Assembly: GCA_026027325.1 (NCBI GenBank) | Contig: JAMSLZ010000003.1 | Coordinates: forward strand, 62,001-126,000 | Source: Actinomucor elegans | Taxonomy: Eukaryota; Mucoromycota; Mucoromycetes; Mucorales; Mucoraceae | Direction: 5' to 3' | DNA length: 64,000 nucleotides | Shown: in pieces, positions 30,321 through 41,496 of the stretch | How the letters are laid out: each line of letters begins with the position of its first letter | Position numbering within the stretch: position 1 is the stretch's first letter | Translations under genes and position numbers: made by a program | Notes under the pieces: model-generated | What the model was told of the DNA's origin: nothing | The model's database searches: none | The model's input: only the letters and a program-made list of their open reading frames with translations

Positions 30321-31215
30321 TTATTTCTTTTCTTTCAATTCATCGGATTTCTTTGCTTCTGCTGTAGCGGCTTTCTTTGCCTCTACAAGATCTTGTTTTT
30401 TTGCCATTTTGAATACAATAAAAAATAAACCAAGGATAACAATAGTTGAAAAAATGAAACTGGGGGAAGTGAAACTATGGACAAGAATGTTTTAGATCCA
30501 ATATACAAGACTCGAAAGGCATAACTCACTTACTTGATGAGATTATGGTCTTCACCAACAACGGCTGCCTTGTTTTGGTTATTGATATCCAACAATTCGA
30601 CTTCAAAGACAAGCGTAGCTCCACCAGGAATAATGTCACCAGCTCCACGGTCACCATAGCCTAGATTTTGTAGATTAATACAGATGAAGAACTACTATTG
30701 CATTTATATCGTCTTTTATTTACCCATGCTAGGAGGAATGACAAGTTTACGCTTTTCACCAATGCACATGCTATAATAGTCAATAAGTATCAAATGCCAC
30801 AACTTTAGGCGTTTTTCTTACTTTAATAAACCCTTGTCCCATCCTTGGATTACTTGTCCTCGTCCAAGCGTGAATTGAAAAGGTTGGTTACGATCCAAAC
30901 TACTGTCAAACTTGACGCCGGTATCAAACAAAGTACCAGTATAATGCATTGAAAGTTGATCACTGTTATATTGTTTAACGACGTGTTCAGAACATACATT
31001 TATACAGCTGTTTACTTTACCCGTTGTTTGTTTTTACTTTACATTCTTCAGCTGGGATACGCTTCTTGATACCTATAGAGTGTGTTAGTTTCAATACTGA
31101 GAAAGGGAATGATATGATGAACAGTACCAACTTGCAAATCAGTAGGGGGTTCTTTTAAAGCCAAGGCAGTGGCGATAGCGCCCATCATAAATACAATACT
31201 ACTCAAGACGCGCAT
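30321..31215 (-). CDS. Secretory-pathway FKBP peptidyl-prolyl isomerase with C-terminal membrane anchor
   Basis: FKBP2-type isomerases assist folding in the ER and bind FK506/rapamycin. Six exons: 31215-31128, 31072-31021, 30962-30822, 30770-30724, 30660-30534, 30474-30321 (202 aa). A signal peptide opens the protein ([19 protein letters not shown]). The FKBP domain has [59 protein letters not shown] and [17 protein letters not shown], with the binding-pocket Tyr, Asp, Val-Ile-Trp and Tyr residues in place. Unlike typical soluble FKBP2 (about 140 aa), the last exon adds a transmembrane helix ([18 protein letters not shown]) and a Lys-rich cytosolic tail ending LKEKK, so this is probably an ER type I membrane protein. 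Confidence 0.92.
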
Positions 31216-32680
31216 ACTAAAGATAAATTTAGGTAAAGAATGAAAAGAAAAGTATAGAAAGCCAAAAAAAAAAGACTAAATACAAAATCCGTGTGGATGT
31301 GTGGTTTGTTTATTGGACCGTCTGAGATACGTTACACTAAAGTCAAGGCTGATTATGAGCCTCGCTTTGACGCGTTTACTTATTTCAACAGAATTCAATG
31401 CTATTATACACTGTAGATAGTATAGGGTCGACTCCTGACTTTAAGGCCCTTTTTTTTTTGAGAAACTCGCTATTTCCTACCAGACACCTAGTAGTTTTGA
31501 TAAATAAAAGGAGCGTCCTTTGTTTTATGATAGTTGATAAAATAGTCATATTGTAGTCAGATAAAGCCTTCGTTATATATGCAGCAGTCCATTCTGAATA
31601 TGAACTACCAATCAAATGCGATATTGGATCAAGATTATTGAATTGTGTAGAGTAGAACTATATACCACGTCCGTTTTTCGCTACGATATTTAAGTCTGGA
31701 AAAGGCAGGTACCATCATGTGGAGGGATATTGTTCTATAACTCAACTTTCATTAACCAAAATTTGTAAAGAAAACAGAAGAAAAATGTTGCTCTAGATAT
31801 ATATAACTATAGAGTTGTCTAGTATTTGTATACGTGCATTTATACATTTGATTCTACATATTTACTGTATTTGAAATCTTTAGCTTGCTTGTAGCGTGAC
31901 CTAAACATGCTTTGGTGATCCAAAAGTTTTTCACGAGCAGCACAATATATACTGTGGAATCTCTACTAACTAACGAAATCAAAGAGTATATTTGCCAGTA
32001 AGCATCTATCTACATTGAAAGAAATGTTATGAATAACATATTCAATTTATTTGGCAACTACCTTAGCGCTTCATACTCGAAGATATTCCGATAAAACTAT
32101 CAGTAATCAAATCAATAGCATGGCTTTTACTTTAACTTAATTTAGAACTGCAACTTCCCTTGGACCACTACAGCCGATAGGCTAACTTTTAATATCTCTA
32201 TTCTTCGTACTCTCTATATCTTTTTATTTAACTTTTATTTGTCTATTGCTATATACTTATTCTTTTAACTGTTTACTGATTGACATTATGATGAAATGAA
32301 ATAAAACCGAAATATAGAATCCCTTCTAAAAAAAGGTATTAAGCCAAGATATGGTAATACAATGAGCCAAAGGATAACACTGCCAAAATATCTTGCAATC
32401 ATTGAGATCTACAAGTTACTTTTATCTAGTAGTACACTTGATTTAAACATTTCGATTATACAATTGAATCAAAAGCTGACCATATGCCGGCATATACCAC
32501 GGCATTAGGCTTAACATATACTCATATATACCAAAAATACGAGAACAATTCCACCTTGTATTCGGCGTAAATCAAGATCAAGAGACGGTATACAAATATT
32601 GTTATTAATCATTATATATTATATATTGTTAAGATACAGACATAACAGGGCTAATTACATATAGTTACATACAAAACAAG
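31216..32680. other. 1.5-kb intergenic region
   Basis: No gene or RNA recognised. A plus-orientation copy of the dispersed short repeat is at 31586-31640. The right part holds the 3' flank of the cyclin gene and the left part the FKBP promoter. Confidence 0.4.
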
Positions 32681-33422
32681 CTATAATAAAAAATCCCCTC
32701 GATGATCCTTTACAAACTGCTCTATCTCTTGATCATCGATCCAGCAATGATACCCAATCAGTCTCAAAAACGCTCGTTCCAATTGATTCACTTCCTGCAG
32801 TGAGAACAGCCCACCGCATATATTTGTCAATTGGCGACTAGTCGTCAATGCTACTGCTGGTGCAGTTGTCGTTAAATAGGGATAATAATACGATCCTTTG
32901 GTTGATGGTGGCATCACTACTGATACTCTTTGTGTACTTGAGTCCTGTAGAAACTTGGAAGCCAACAAGACGGAGCCTAGAAATAATCGATGACAGGTAT
33001 CTAATATGGTATCAGCTAATTGTTTCTATATATATTACTATTTTTTTTTCATACCATAGCCGCCAACTGCTTTTCTTGGCAAGCGTGATTTCGCTCGACC
33101 AAGGTAGATGAGCGCAACAAGGGCTGTGCGGCAATTGATGGCGGCTTTGAATGTGATCTTTTGAATAAAGTAAACGAGCTCCGGCATCACCATATTAATA
33201 GTAGTAGTGGTAGACTGACGATGCCGTGTTTGGCGTTTAGGTGGTATCAGGTCGCACAATGTCACTGCCATAAAGTCTAGTATACAGTCAATTGAGGTAC
33301 CTCCATGTAATAAAATACAATATACCAATAACTACTGAAGGCAAAGGCATTACATGCTCAACTATCATTGGCTGTTTATATAATGGTGGGTTACTGGTAG
33401 GTTCTGTATTGGAGTGAATCAT
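32681..33422 (-). CDS. PHO80/Pcl-type cyclin
   Basis: PHO80-family cyclins activate a Pho85-type CDK in nutrient and cell-cycle control. Three exons: 33422-33326, 33276-33055, 32976-32681 (204 aa). The N-terminal 55 residues are variable and Pro/Thr-rich. The cyclin box begins with MVMPELVYFIQKITFKAAIN and CRTALVALIYLGRAKSRLP and continues across the intron with GSVLLASKFLQDSS. After a poorly conserved Ser/Thr/Tyr-rich insert the fold resumes with ICGGLFSLQEVNQLERAFLR and LIGYHCWIDDQEIEQF, the usual Pcl ending where NxLE and the helix-5 region sit. The insert of about 35 residues between helices 3 and 4 is longer than in yeast Pho80. The partner CDK is not in the window. Confidence 0.85.
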
Positions 33423-33926
33423 GGTTAGAGTGAGAAAGAAACACAAGAAGAAGAAAAAAAGAGAGAAAAATACAGCGAGTTTATATCAAGTCTCATGTCA
33501 CTATTGTTTATTTGGTCTCCTATCGTCGTCTTATTCTTGCTATCCAAACCCCTTCTTAGCTTCACTTGCGAATGAAAAGTTAACCAATAGCTACTATCCG
33601 TTAGTCAGCGATTAGTGATAGATATTATATATATATATATATAACATTCCAGGCAGTGAAGGCTCTCCTATTGTTTTATTCACATGCAACAGGTGAATGA
33701 CAAATGTACTAAGCATATGGCTGCATTTAGGATCGTTAAACCAATCAAATCAGAGGAGTACCAGCAGATTCGCATCAACCTTATAAGGGCATTGTAAGCA
33801 AGCTTATTAAGTATTAATAGCTTATTTATTAGATTAAAATGTATGTATCTATAGGTTAAATAGAAAGAGCTGTATGTAGGAATGATTATATATATACAAA
33901 GTGATAAAGATTGTGTCTATACAGCC
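33423..33926. other. Spacer between cyclin and sugar transporter genes
   Basis: About 500 bp with a (TA)n tract near 33625-33642. An apparent plus-strand ORF beginning at 33421 is Lys-rich low-complexity sequence antisense to the cyclin 5' flank and is not supported. Confidence 0.4.
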
Positions 33927-36234
33927 TTATAATGGCTTACTAGTGTCACCATTATTATTGATGCGCTTACTACTGGAAGGCTTTATAGACAGTTCAATTG
34001 ACGAAGTATTCGAATGATGTGAGTACTGAGCACTGGCAGCAACCCAAGACTTGATGGATGCAGAGGACCTCATCGTTTCTTTATGATGCAGTGGTTCTGG
34101 CCGTAGCGGAGGAGGCTTGGGTACGTGATGGTCATGGTTATGATGCTCATGTTGATGGTTTAACGCTCTAGTTACATTATGTGGGCCTGATACTTCCATT
34201 ATCTCGGACCATTGTATAGGTATATCAAAATCAAAAGCTCTCTGTTGATGAGCGTATTTCAATTGATCAAGCTTGTCTTTATGCTGAATTTGTTCTAAAT
34301 GCAGCAAAGCTTCTGCTGCAGTAGCAGGATGATGTGCATCAGGTCTTTGATCAATAAGCGCGCCGCTAAAAATCAGTTGAATCTCTTCCAGAGAGCGCCC
34401 GCGCGTCTCTGGAAAACAACGATGCACCACGATAGCCATGATGACACACATGAGAGCAAAAAAGAGATAAGTGCCCCAACGAATGTCACGAAACATGATA
34501 GGGCTCACTAGCGAGACAAAAAGGTTGAAGAGGTAGCTACATGAGGTAGTTACTCCCATGGCATTGGCTCGAATCATTTGAGGGTAGATTTCGGCAGGGT
34601 AGATCCAGCCAATAGGGCCCCAACTAAGTGCGAAAAACGTAATAAAGACACATAGTAGTACGATAATGGCATAGCTGGCACCAGCATTTTCAATGATACT
34701 AGTAAGGCTGCTATATGTTGCTCGGCTTTCTACCAACTTTTGACCAAAAGAAGCAGAAATAATGGTAATCACTAGCATACACAGCGCCATAGCAATAGAG
34801 CCTGCGATTAAAATATAACGTCTATCCCACTTGTCAATCTAAATATAAGCATGTCAGTAGACTTCACGGCGAAGAGCACGATAAATTACTTACAAAGAGT
34901 AAAACGAACAAGGTTGCAATGAAATTGATGGCTCCTCCTACTCCATTTCCCAGTAATGCAGAGTTCACCTCTTTAAAACCTGCAGATTCCAGAATATGAG
35001 GCAAATAAAACCTATTCAGTATATGCAATCAGTATTGGGTAGCTTTTATGAAACTGGGCACTTACAGCAAAGCATTGATCCCTGACAGTTGTGTAAAAAT
35101 GTGCACACCCATACCTAGTAGTGTTCGTTTTCGATTGTTATCATTTCCCTTTGTTAACAAACTCACAAACCGTTGGCGATACGCCATCTTGTCAAACGAA
35201 ACATCCTGCACAATCCCTGTAAACTCCATCTGTACCTCCACATCATGTTCATTGCCATGCGATCGAAGTTGGGCCAAGATGGTGAGAGCTTCTGCGTTTC
35301 GATCTTTGAAAATGAGCCAACGAGGACTTTCTGGAATAAAATACGTGCCGCATAACAATAAGAAACCGGGAACAAGTTGCACACTAACAGGAATGATCCA
35401 AGATTTCGACGTAAGACTAAAAGTGCCATAGCCTAACCAAAAAGCTACAAAGAAGCCCAGCGTGACAAAGATTTGATACAAAGTAATGAGACGTCCTCGA
35501 TTGGTCGGTTTAGCGATTTCGCTTTGATCTATTTTCATATGGTTGGTTTTGTTTAATTGAATTACAATGGGCTACACTTACATAATGGAACAAGCATACT
35601 GAAGATACTATAGAGAGACTGTTAGTTTGGTCTAATTAAACTAATATATTGGGATTTTACCCTATTGCTAAGCCAGTGATGATTCGGCCAACAAAGAACG
35701 TTGCTTGTGTTCGACCTACAATTTCTATAATGCAACCTAATTCATGTATGGCAGACGCTACATAGAAAAAGCGTTTTCTGCCTAAACCATCAGCCACGAA
35801 ACCAGATATCTAGATAATTCGTAAGTAAAATACTGACAGGAGATATTTTCCAATAGATGCTTTACAAATGATGCTATGAATGATGCAGCTAATGATACTG
35901 GTACAACTGCATACCCTGCACCTGTACTAGGGTAAAATTGATATTGCTGTTGGAATGAAGGCGTGAGTGCGACGGTTGAAATCACGCCACTGTCATAACT
36001 ATCCAATTCAGTTAGTATCATATATAGCACACCATCAATTGCCATCTTCTTTACCCATACTACACAAAAGGTTAGCTTCGGTTCGTTTAATTACTGCTCT
36101 ACTTACTATGAATCCACCAAGAGATACAAAACTATTAATAGCAAGAGTAAATATGCAGCTTAAATGGTTTTATTTCTAATACTATACCAGCATAATACGT
36201 ATAGTTTAAACTGTGAACTGACTGGAATTCTCAT
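33927..36234 (-). CDS. MFS sugar transporter with a 5-nt micro-exon
   Basis: A 12-helix sugar/H+ symporter or facilitator of the plasma membrane. Nine exons: 36234-36188, 36131-36107, 36059-36055, 35998-35866, 35809-35661, 35607-35582, 35528-35066, 35011-34894, 34838-33927 (625 aa). The 5-nt exon TATGG is needed to read VSLGGFIYGYDSGVIS. Family signatures: DGLGRKRFF after helix 2, GRIITGLAIG and LVPLYQSEIAKPTNRGRL, PESPRWL at the central loop, GINALLFYLPHIL, DKWDRR, GPIGWIYPAEIYP and the closing PETRGRSLEEI. A long His/Ser-rich cytosolic tail of about 170 residues follows. The start at 36234 is the only in-frame ATG; protein-like sequence (SLEEQSGGHSKIRRKKRL) continues upstream in frame, so a further 5' exon is possible. 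Confidence 0.9.
36055..36059 (-). other. 5-nt micro-exon of the sugar transporter gene
   Basis: TATGG lies between a 47-nt intron (36106-36060, GTAAGT...TGTGTAG) and a 56-nt intron (36054-35999, GTAAAG...GGATAG). It supplies Tyr plus the first two bases of Gly in the conserved first-helix motif. Skipping it would lose the frame. Confidence 0.75.
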
Positions 36235-36699
36235 CAATCGTTTCTTACGGCGTATCTTTGAATGCCCGCCGCTTTGTTCTTCAAGAGAAACGAAAGAATC
36301 TGCCAGTAATTCTTTTTTTATCGAAATAGTTGGGTACTGAATATTATTGACTGTCGCGTTCAATGCAATAAGAAAGAGGAATGCAATTATGTTTGTAAAT
36401 TGTCTTCTATTATACAAAAATACTGGAATCCCATTCAGAAAAGAGAAAAAAAAAAGAAAAGAAAAAAAAAGAAACTCGAAAGAAAAACGTGTGAAACTGA
36501 CAGTTCATGAATATTTTATTGCCATGACAACCAAAAGGGTATCCATGCAGCCAAGAAATCTAATTGGTCGGTACATGCAGCGGAGTGTTTCTCGGCTAAA
36601 AGGTGAGGTATACTTACTGTAAACTTAAAACCAATGCCATCCTTTCTTATACAACTGATGCATTAACTACCAAGAGGAATTAGATTTTTGGTCAACTCA
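36235..36699. other. Promoter region of the sugar transporter gene
   Basis: On the minus strand this contains a T/C-rich tract (36440-36475), the usual 5' signature of genes here, and possible upstream coding sequence of the transporter. A Lys-rich plus-strand ORF (36347-36622) is a shadow of the tract. Confidence 0.4.
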
Positions 36700-37707
36700 T
36701 TACATATTGTTTGAACTTACTTTTAGTCGAAGGATAGTATCCGGTTCTACTTTATAACGGTCAGGAATCAGCCACTCGGGTGGAGAATGTATCTCGTCCG
36801 ATCCTTCGAATAATACGGGCGCTACCTGCTGTTGCTGCTGCTGCTGCTGTTGTTGTTGTTGCTGTTGTTGTTGTATACGCATTTCTTGTTGCGGTGTAGG
36901 GTCTGTAGTTACCCAATGGTCCATGGTATCTAGATAATGGCGTAACTGTTCACCTGCATGAGTCACCATCATACACATGCCTTCTACATCGACTGGACGA
37001 TCAGCTGCCACGCACATCATGAGTAAATCTTGCACATTGCCCGTCACTAAAGCTTCTCGGACACATTCTTCGAACGATCCATCGAGATTCGATTCCAAAT
37101 AGAGGCTAGTGACATCAAACAAACTACCAAAGAATATAGCAAATCGGGTATGAATTGTACGATCATTGGGCTGTTGATTACAGTGACGGCGCCAAACATA
37201 TGTGTAATCTCGGGGTAAAAACGGAGCCAAAGGATGCTTTGTACTTCTGCGCCGATATTTTTTGTCATGAAGTGATCGAATGGCGGGTGAATGCAAGTAA
37301 ATCGACCGAATCTCGAGACACAGGTTTGCATAATCATGTTCAAGCCCAGCTTTCAAATCCTTGGCCAAAATACGATCGAGAATAAACTGCTGTACTACTT
37401 CTAAGAGTTCTGAGAACTTGGCCCGATGTTCGAATTTGTTGGGTAGTGATTCGACGTTTTTACAAATCAATTGTAGCATTTGATTGGCAAATTCGAGTTT
37501 CGTCTCTTTGGTTTGTCGGGCGCTCGATGGGATCGTTTCAAACAATCGTAGCAGTGAAGTAATTTGATAATGGAATTGGTAGTGTTGCTGAATGTAATGG
37601 AGCACAGTACACGCGATGGCCTTTATCTGAAGTAAATTGTCTAAATCTTGGTATTCGAGATTGTTCAAAACTGTCCAAAGCAGTTCATTTGGTAATAAGT
37701 GTATCAT
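36700..37707 (-). CDS. F-box-like protein with a polyglutamine run
   Basis: A single-exon gene of 335 codons. The N-terminus has an F-box-like pattern, HLLPNELLWTVLNNLEYQDL, followed by DNLLQIKAIACTVLHYIQQH, which suggests a substrate adaptor of an SCF ubiquitin ligase. The body (about 50-270) is mostly helical, with no Leu-rich or WD40 repeats, and I recognise no partner domain. Residues about 278-296 form a run of some 16 Gln (DNA at 36828-36876, mixed CAG/CAA), likely length-variable. The C-terminus ends with PPEWLIPDRYKVEPDTILRL. The F-box match is moderate, so other helical proteins remain possible. The gene is upstream of, and in the same orientation as, the sugar transporter. Confidence 0.7.
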   Translation of the reverse strand: MIHLLPNELLWTVLNNLEYQDLDNLLQIKAIACTVLHYIQQHYQFHYQITSLLRLFETIPSSARQTKETKLEFANQMLQLICKNVESLPNKFEHRAKFSELLEVVQQFILDRILAKDLKAGLEHDYANLCLEIRSIYLHSPAIRSLHDKKYRRRSTKHPLAPFLPRDYTYVWRRHCNQQPNDRTIHTRFAIFFGSLFDVTSLYLESNLDGSFEECVREALVTGNVQDLLMMCVAADRPVDVEGMCMMVTHAGEQLRHYLDTMDHWVTTDPTPQQEMRIQQQQQQQQQQQQQQQQVAPVLFEGSDEIHSPPEWLIPDRYKVEPDTILRLKVSSNNM

Positions 37708-38475
37708 TGTTTTAACGAAATAGTAGTAAATATATAAAAGAGAGCTTATAGTTAGTTTCCCTCCAATTTTTTTATTTGATTATGCTGCATGAAAACGTCA
37801 CAAGTCGATATATTTTCATCATTAATAGCTTAGAATGGTCTCTCAAAGAGAAGACTTATTGGTTCTTTTAAGTTTTTTTTTTAAATATATTTCCATAAAA
37901 CTGTTGCTTTATATTCATTTGACATAGCCAAGGCGATATCAGATTTACAAGAAAATAGCTAGCTCAGCTATTTAAGTTTATATATATATATATATATTTT
38001 TTTTAAAAATAACATACATAAAATAGTATACTATAATATGTATACCATTAAACAAGCTATCCAACTTTTCACAAACTTAATTAATAGGTCCAGTATCCAT
38101 ATAAGCTTTTTTATTGTAGAAAGATTGGATTATTTTAAAGTAGCAATAAAAGTCGAAACTTGTTAATTTTATCCTTAATACCTTCCAACCAATCAACAAA
38201 ATCAGTGATATTTCCATATTCATTTACCGAAATCCAAACATATGCTCTTTCAAAGCTTTTAGTAGAGATAACAGAAAAAACTAATAAGATAATATGATGG
38301 GAATGATAATGAAAGACGCTTTAAGCACGGTGGAATGTTGAATTCGATATTCTGAGAGTTTTTGCCAAAAAGCCAAGGCCATATCAAAATGGCCGTATTT
38401 CAGCCCCGATTTTGATTTAGAGAAAAAGAAATTTCTGGTACCTGTTCTTAACAAGAGTAGATAAATTATGCACTG

Positions 38476-38520
38476 GTATATATATATATACATATGTGTA
38501 TGTATGTATGTATGTATGTA
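38476..38520 (+). repeat. TA / GTAT microsatellite
   Basis: Tandem TA units pass into five or more GTAT tetranucleotides. Likely length-polymorphic; no gene within it. Confidence 0.7.
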
Positions 38521-38695
38521 TAGCATGATTTATTTGATACAAAAAGTTGGAGTTAAGAGCCAAAAACAAAATCCAGTAAATCGAATGTAATTCAAAGAAA
38601 AATCGACAATTTTGATAAAATAAACTATATAATGTTTGTATCATGCAATGCACGATTGAAACATATACAGACGATTCTATAAAATTTACATCAGC

Positions 38696-38975
38696 TTAAG
38701 CTTTTGCATCAAAATATCCAGATTCGACAAGAGCCCTAATAATAAATTAATTAAATTGCCGAAATCCAATGAATATTCAATATGTATTGAAACATTTTTT
38801 AAAAACAGCTATGGTATTAAATGTTTTCGTTACCCCATTTGATCTCGTGCTTCCAATGAAACTGGATTATACTTGCCTTTAACCAATGGGAATCCAAGCC
38901 ATACTACATCTTTGGAGTATCGTTCTAAAACGCCAAGTCTTGCTTTAGCCGGTTCAAGTTTGTTCCAAACGCGTT
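38696..38975 (-). pseudogene. C-terminal fragment of an unidentified gene
   Basis: On the minus strand, 38975-38834 encodes WNKLEPAKARLGVLERYSKD, VVWLGFPLVKGKYNPVSLEA and RDQM. A 98-nt GT..AG intron (38833-38736) follows, then GALVESGYFDAKA and a stop at 38696-38698. Codon use and splice sites look genuine, but immediately upstream the frame hits stops and no start or earlier exon can be found, so it is most likely the 3' remnant of a duplicated or broken gene. I do not recognise the family. Confidence 0.4.
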
Positions 38976-40036
38976 ACCATTCAACTGATTGCGTTTCAGC
39001 CGTGTGTTAAACCTATTTCTCTACTTTTACGCGATTTTTTTTTGCATTGATAAGAATGCATTCGTTGTCCGAAGACTTTTTTGGTCAATAAAAGCTCTTT
39101 GTTTAACATGGACATTGACTCTATTTATACGAAACGGGCTTCAAACAAGAAGAGATGGTTCTAGAATTGCGGACCTGGAAGAGGAGCATCCATATCATTT
39201 GACACAAAACGCAACAAGGCCCAGCATCGTTGTGAGATCATATGCCATTTAGTCATCTTTAGTCTATAAGTTATGTGTTCGTCAGCTGTCAGAATGTATC
39301 CAAAGATATTTTTTTGTGCCAAATTACATGTTGAAAAGTAGACGGCAATCAGATGTATATTAATTGAGTATGGATTCGGCGTCGGCTCAAATTTTTCATT
39401 AAATGTTTAATAATCCGGGAACCTGCTGCTAATATTATGAATAGCAGGTTTTAACGTTTCAAGCGATTACTAATATGTATAGAGTTGTATTTTTTATTGG
39501 GTAATAAATGATCCTCTGCATTTGATCTTATTCTTGTTTAAATTCGACAATAGAATAGTGCTCTGTAATATACCAGGGTACATGTCCTTTCTCTATTTTA
39601 CGAGTACTGGGATGCTTCCGGTTGTAAACAACAACAACCAAACACTAATAATTGGAAAGTAACACGAAAGCGCAAAGGGTAATCTAATTTGCATGTGCAT
39701 AATGCCGGTAACAGTGGATGGCCCTCTTGTGCGTTATCGTTTATAATATTGCTTATACAAAGTTGTAAATCGCTACTGATCCGATTGACGCGTAAATGAT
39801 ACAATGAAACAATGTTTTCTACACTCTGTACCATCAAAGTTCAGTAGGAGTTCTTGTTTGTTTTACAACTTAAACTATATATGGGGAGACTCTTGTTTCT
39901 GTGAGATCTACATTCAGAGTAAGATGCACCTCTAGTCACGAGCAAGTTGACGTCGTTTCCTTTGCTTAAAAAGACACTTTCGCGACAAAAAAGTTCCTTT
40001 TTATCAGTCTTTTATTTCTTTTCCCCTTCATTTGCT

Positions 40037-41496
40037 ATGAATCTTGAAAGGAATACCATTGATCCTTCTGACATGAACAAAGAAGACAGATCATTTCTTG
40101 GTAAATTGATAAAGAATGCTTTCAAAACGTAGTTTGATATTCAGTATTACTGTTATTACTAGTTGGCGACTACAAGAGCAAATTGTCATCTATTATACTT
40201 GATCAATTATCGCTAGAACAGTATATACCGCTTTTTCATAACGCCGGCATCAAAGACGTAGAGCAATTCCTGGCTATGACAGAAAAAGATTTCAGATCAA
40301 TAGGACTACAGGATCCTGGAGATCTTTGCCTATTAATCAACTGTTCGAAAGCGCTCAAACAACATATTGCTACTCTCAATGGCAAAACTTCGGAACAACC
40401 ATCTATTAACGGAGAAGAAGATGACCAAGATTATTATAGTATCAAATCGTTCTCTTCCTTTTCCTTTAGTCAATATGATCAGAACAACGCCAGTCGTATC
40501 AGCTGTAGTAGTAGTCGCGATGATATCACCATTCATAGTCTATCCTCGGAGTCTATAAAACGAGCCATTCATGCGTTTGATACCTATCAGTCATCACCAC
40601 CAGTGCCACCAGTGCCACCACTGCCGCCAATGCCGCCGGTGCCTTCTATGCCACCACCATCAGTTGTTCGGCGCAATAAACAATGTATGGGAAGTAGACC
40701 CCTTTCGATGCCTACCCAGCTACCATCATTTACAACTCCTCCACCTGATTATAACTCGGCCAGTATCTTCGGAAGACGACTGGATCGAAGTCGGTCTATG
40801 ATTATCCCACGTGAAGAAGAAGGCAGAGAGGAACTACCAGACTATACCTGCACTGTATTTAAAATGGGTTATGTCTATGTCAAGAAAGAATTAGATGCGC
40901 CAAATAAAAAGAGCAGATATAGAGCTTGGAGGTAGGTGCCTTTGGAAAAAAATTTTGATCCATTTCACCAACCTACTGTATAGGAAGCTGTATGTAGAAC
41001 TATGGGGTACAATGCTTCGTGTGTATCGTGCTGCACCATCGAAAAACAAATCCAATGTCGATTATCGACACAATTATCGGTGGCCTTATTACTATTATCA
41101 CAAGTACTATTATACTCCGATTTTCACTATTTCATTAGCAGGTGCAGAAGCAGGTCGAGCACTAGACTACTTTAAGAGACCCAATGCACTCCGATTAACT
41201 ACACAGCAAGGTCCTCAGTTGTTATTGAGATTATCTTCACTTGTCGAAATGATATCGTGGATAGAACATCTCCAAGCAGGTAAATATATATATATGAGTT
41301 TGATATGCAATAAGAATTAACCCGTTTTAATATATAAGCAATCAATATATCACTTGACTTGGAACAACGTCCCATGCCAAAATTCATTACTATACCCACT
41401 CGTGCGTTAACTACCTCAGTATTAGATCCTAGATTGATCGAATTGGAAAGAACTCGTGAGCAAAGAAGAAGAGATCAACGTGAAACTTTATTGTAA
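40037..41496 (+). CDS. SAM and PH domain protein, proline-rich linker
   Basis: Four exons: 40037-40100, 40163-40931, 40984-41279, 41339-41496 (428 aa). An N-terminal SAM domain spans about 28-92: LDQLSLEQYIPLFHNAGIKD, VEQFLAMTEKDFRSIGLQDP, GDLCLLINCSKALKQH. A Ser-rich acidic stretch and a Pro-rich segment (VPPVPPLPPMPPVPSMPPPS, about 143-165) follow; the latter could bind SH3 or WW domains. A PH domain covers about 255-380: VFKMGYVYVKKELDAPNKKS, RAWRKLYVELWGTMLRVYRA, then a Tyr-rich insert and LLLRLSSLVEMISWIEHLQA. The order SAM-PH recalls yeast Boi1/2, which act in polarity and exocytosis, but no SH3 domain is present. A membrane-associated scaffold in polarised growth is a reasonable inference. 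Confidence 0.85.

Larger units (their letters stand above)
37708..40036. other. Intergenic region with coding remnants and a GTAT microsatellite
   Basis: A (TA)n tract lies at 37980-37998 and a TATG/TATA tetranucleotide repeat at 38476-38520. A C-terminal gene fragment is at 38696-38975 (listed separately). A further coding-like minus-strand stretch at about 38137-38276 reads SFERAYVWISVNEYGNITDF without start or family assignment. The right end is the promoter of the SAM/PH gene. Confidence 0.4.

Noticed and set aside
33421..33615. Lys-rich plus-strand ORF
   Set aside because: Low-complexity sequence antisense to the cyclin 5' flank, no motif.
36160..36417. Sugar transporter start at 36417
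   Set aside because: That codon is TTG; the only in-frame ATG of the exon is at 36234, although an undetected 5' exon remains possible.
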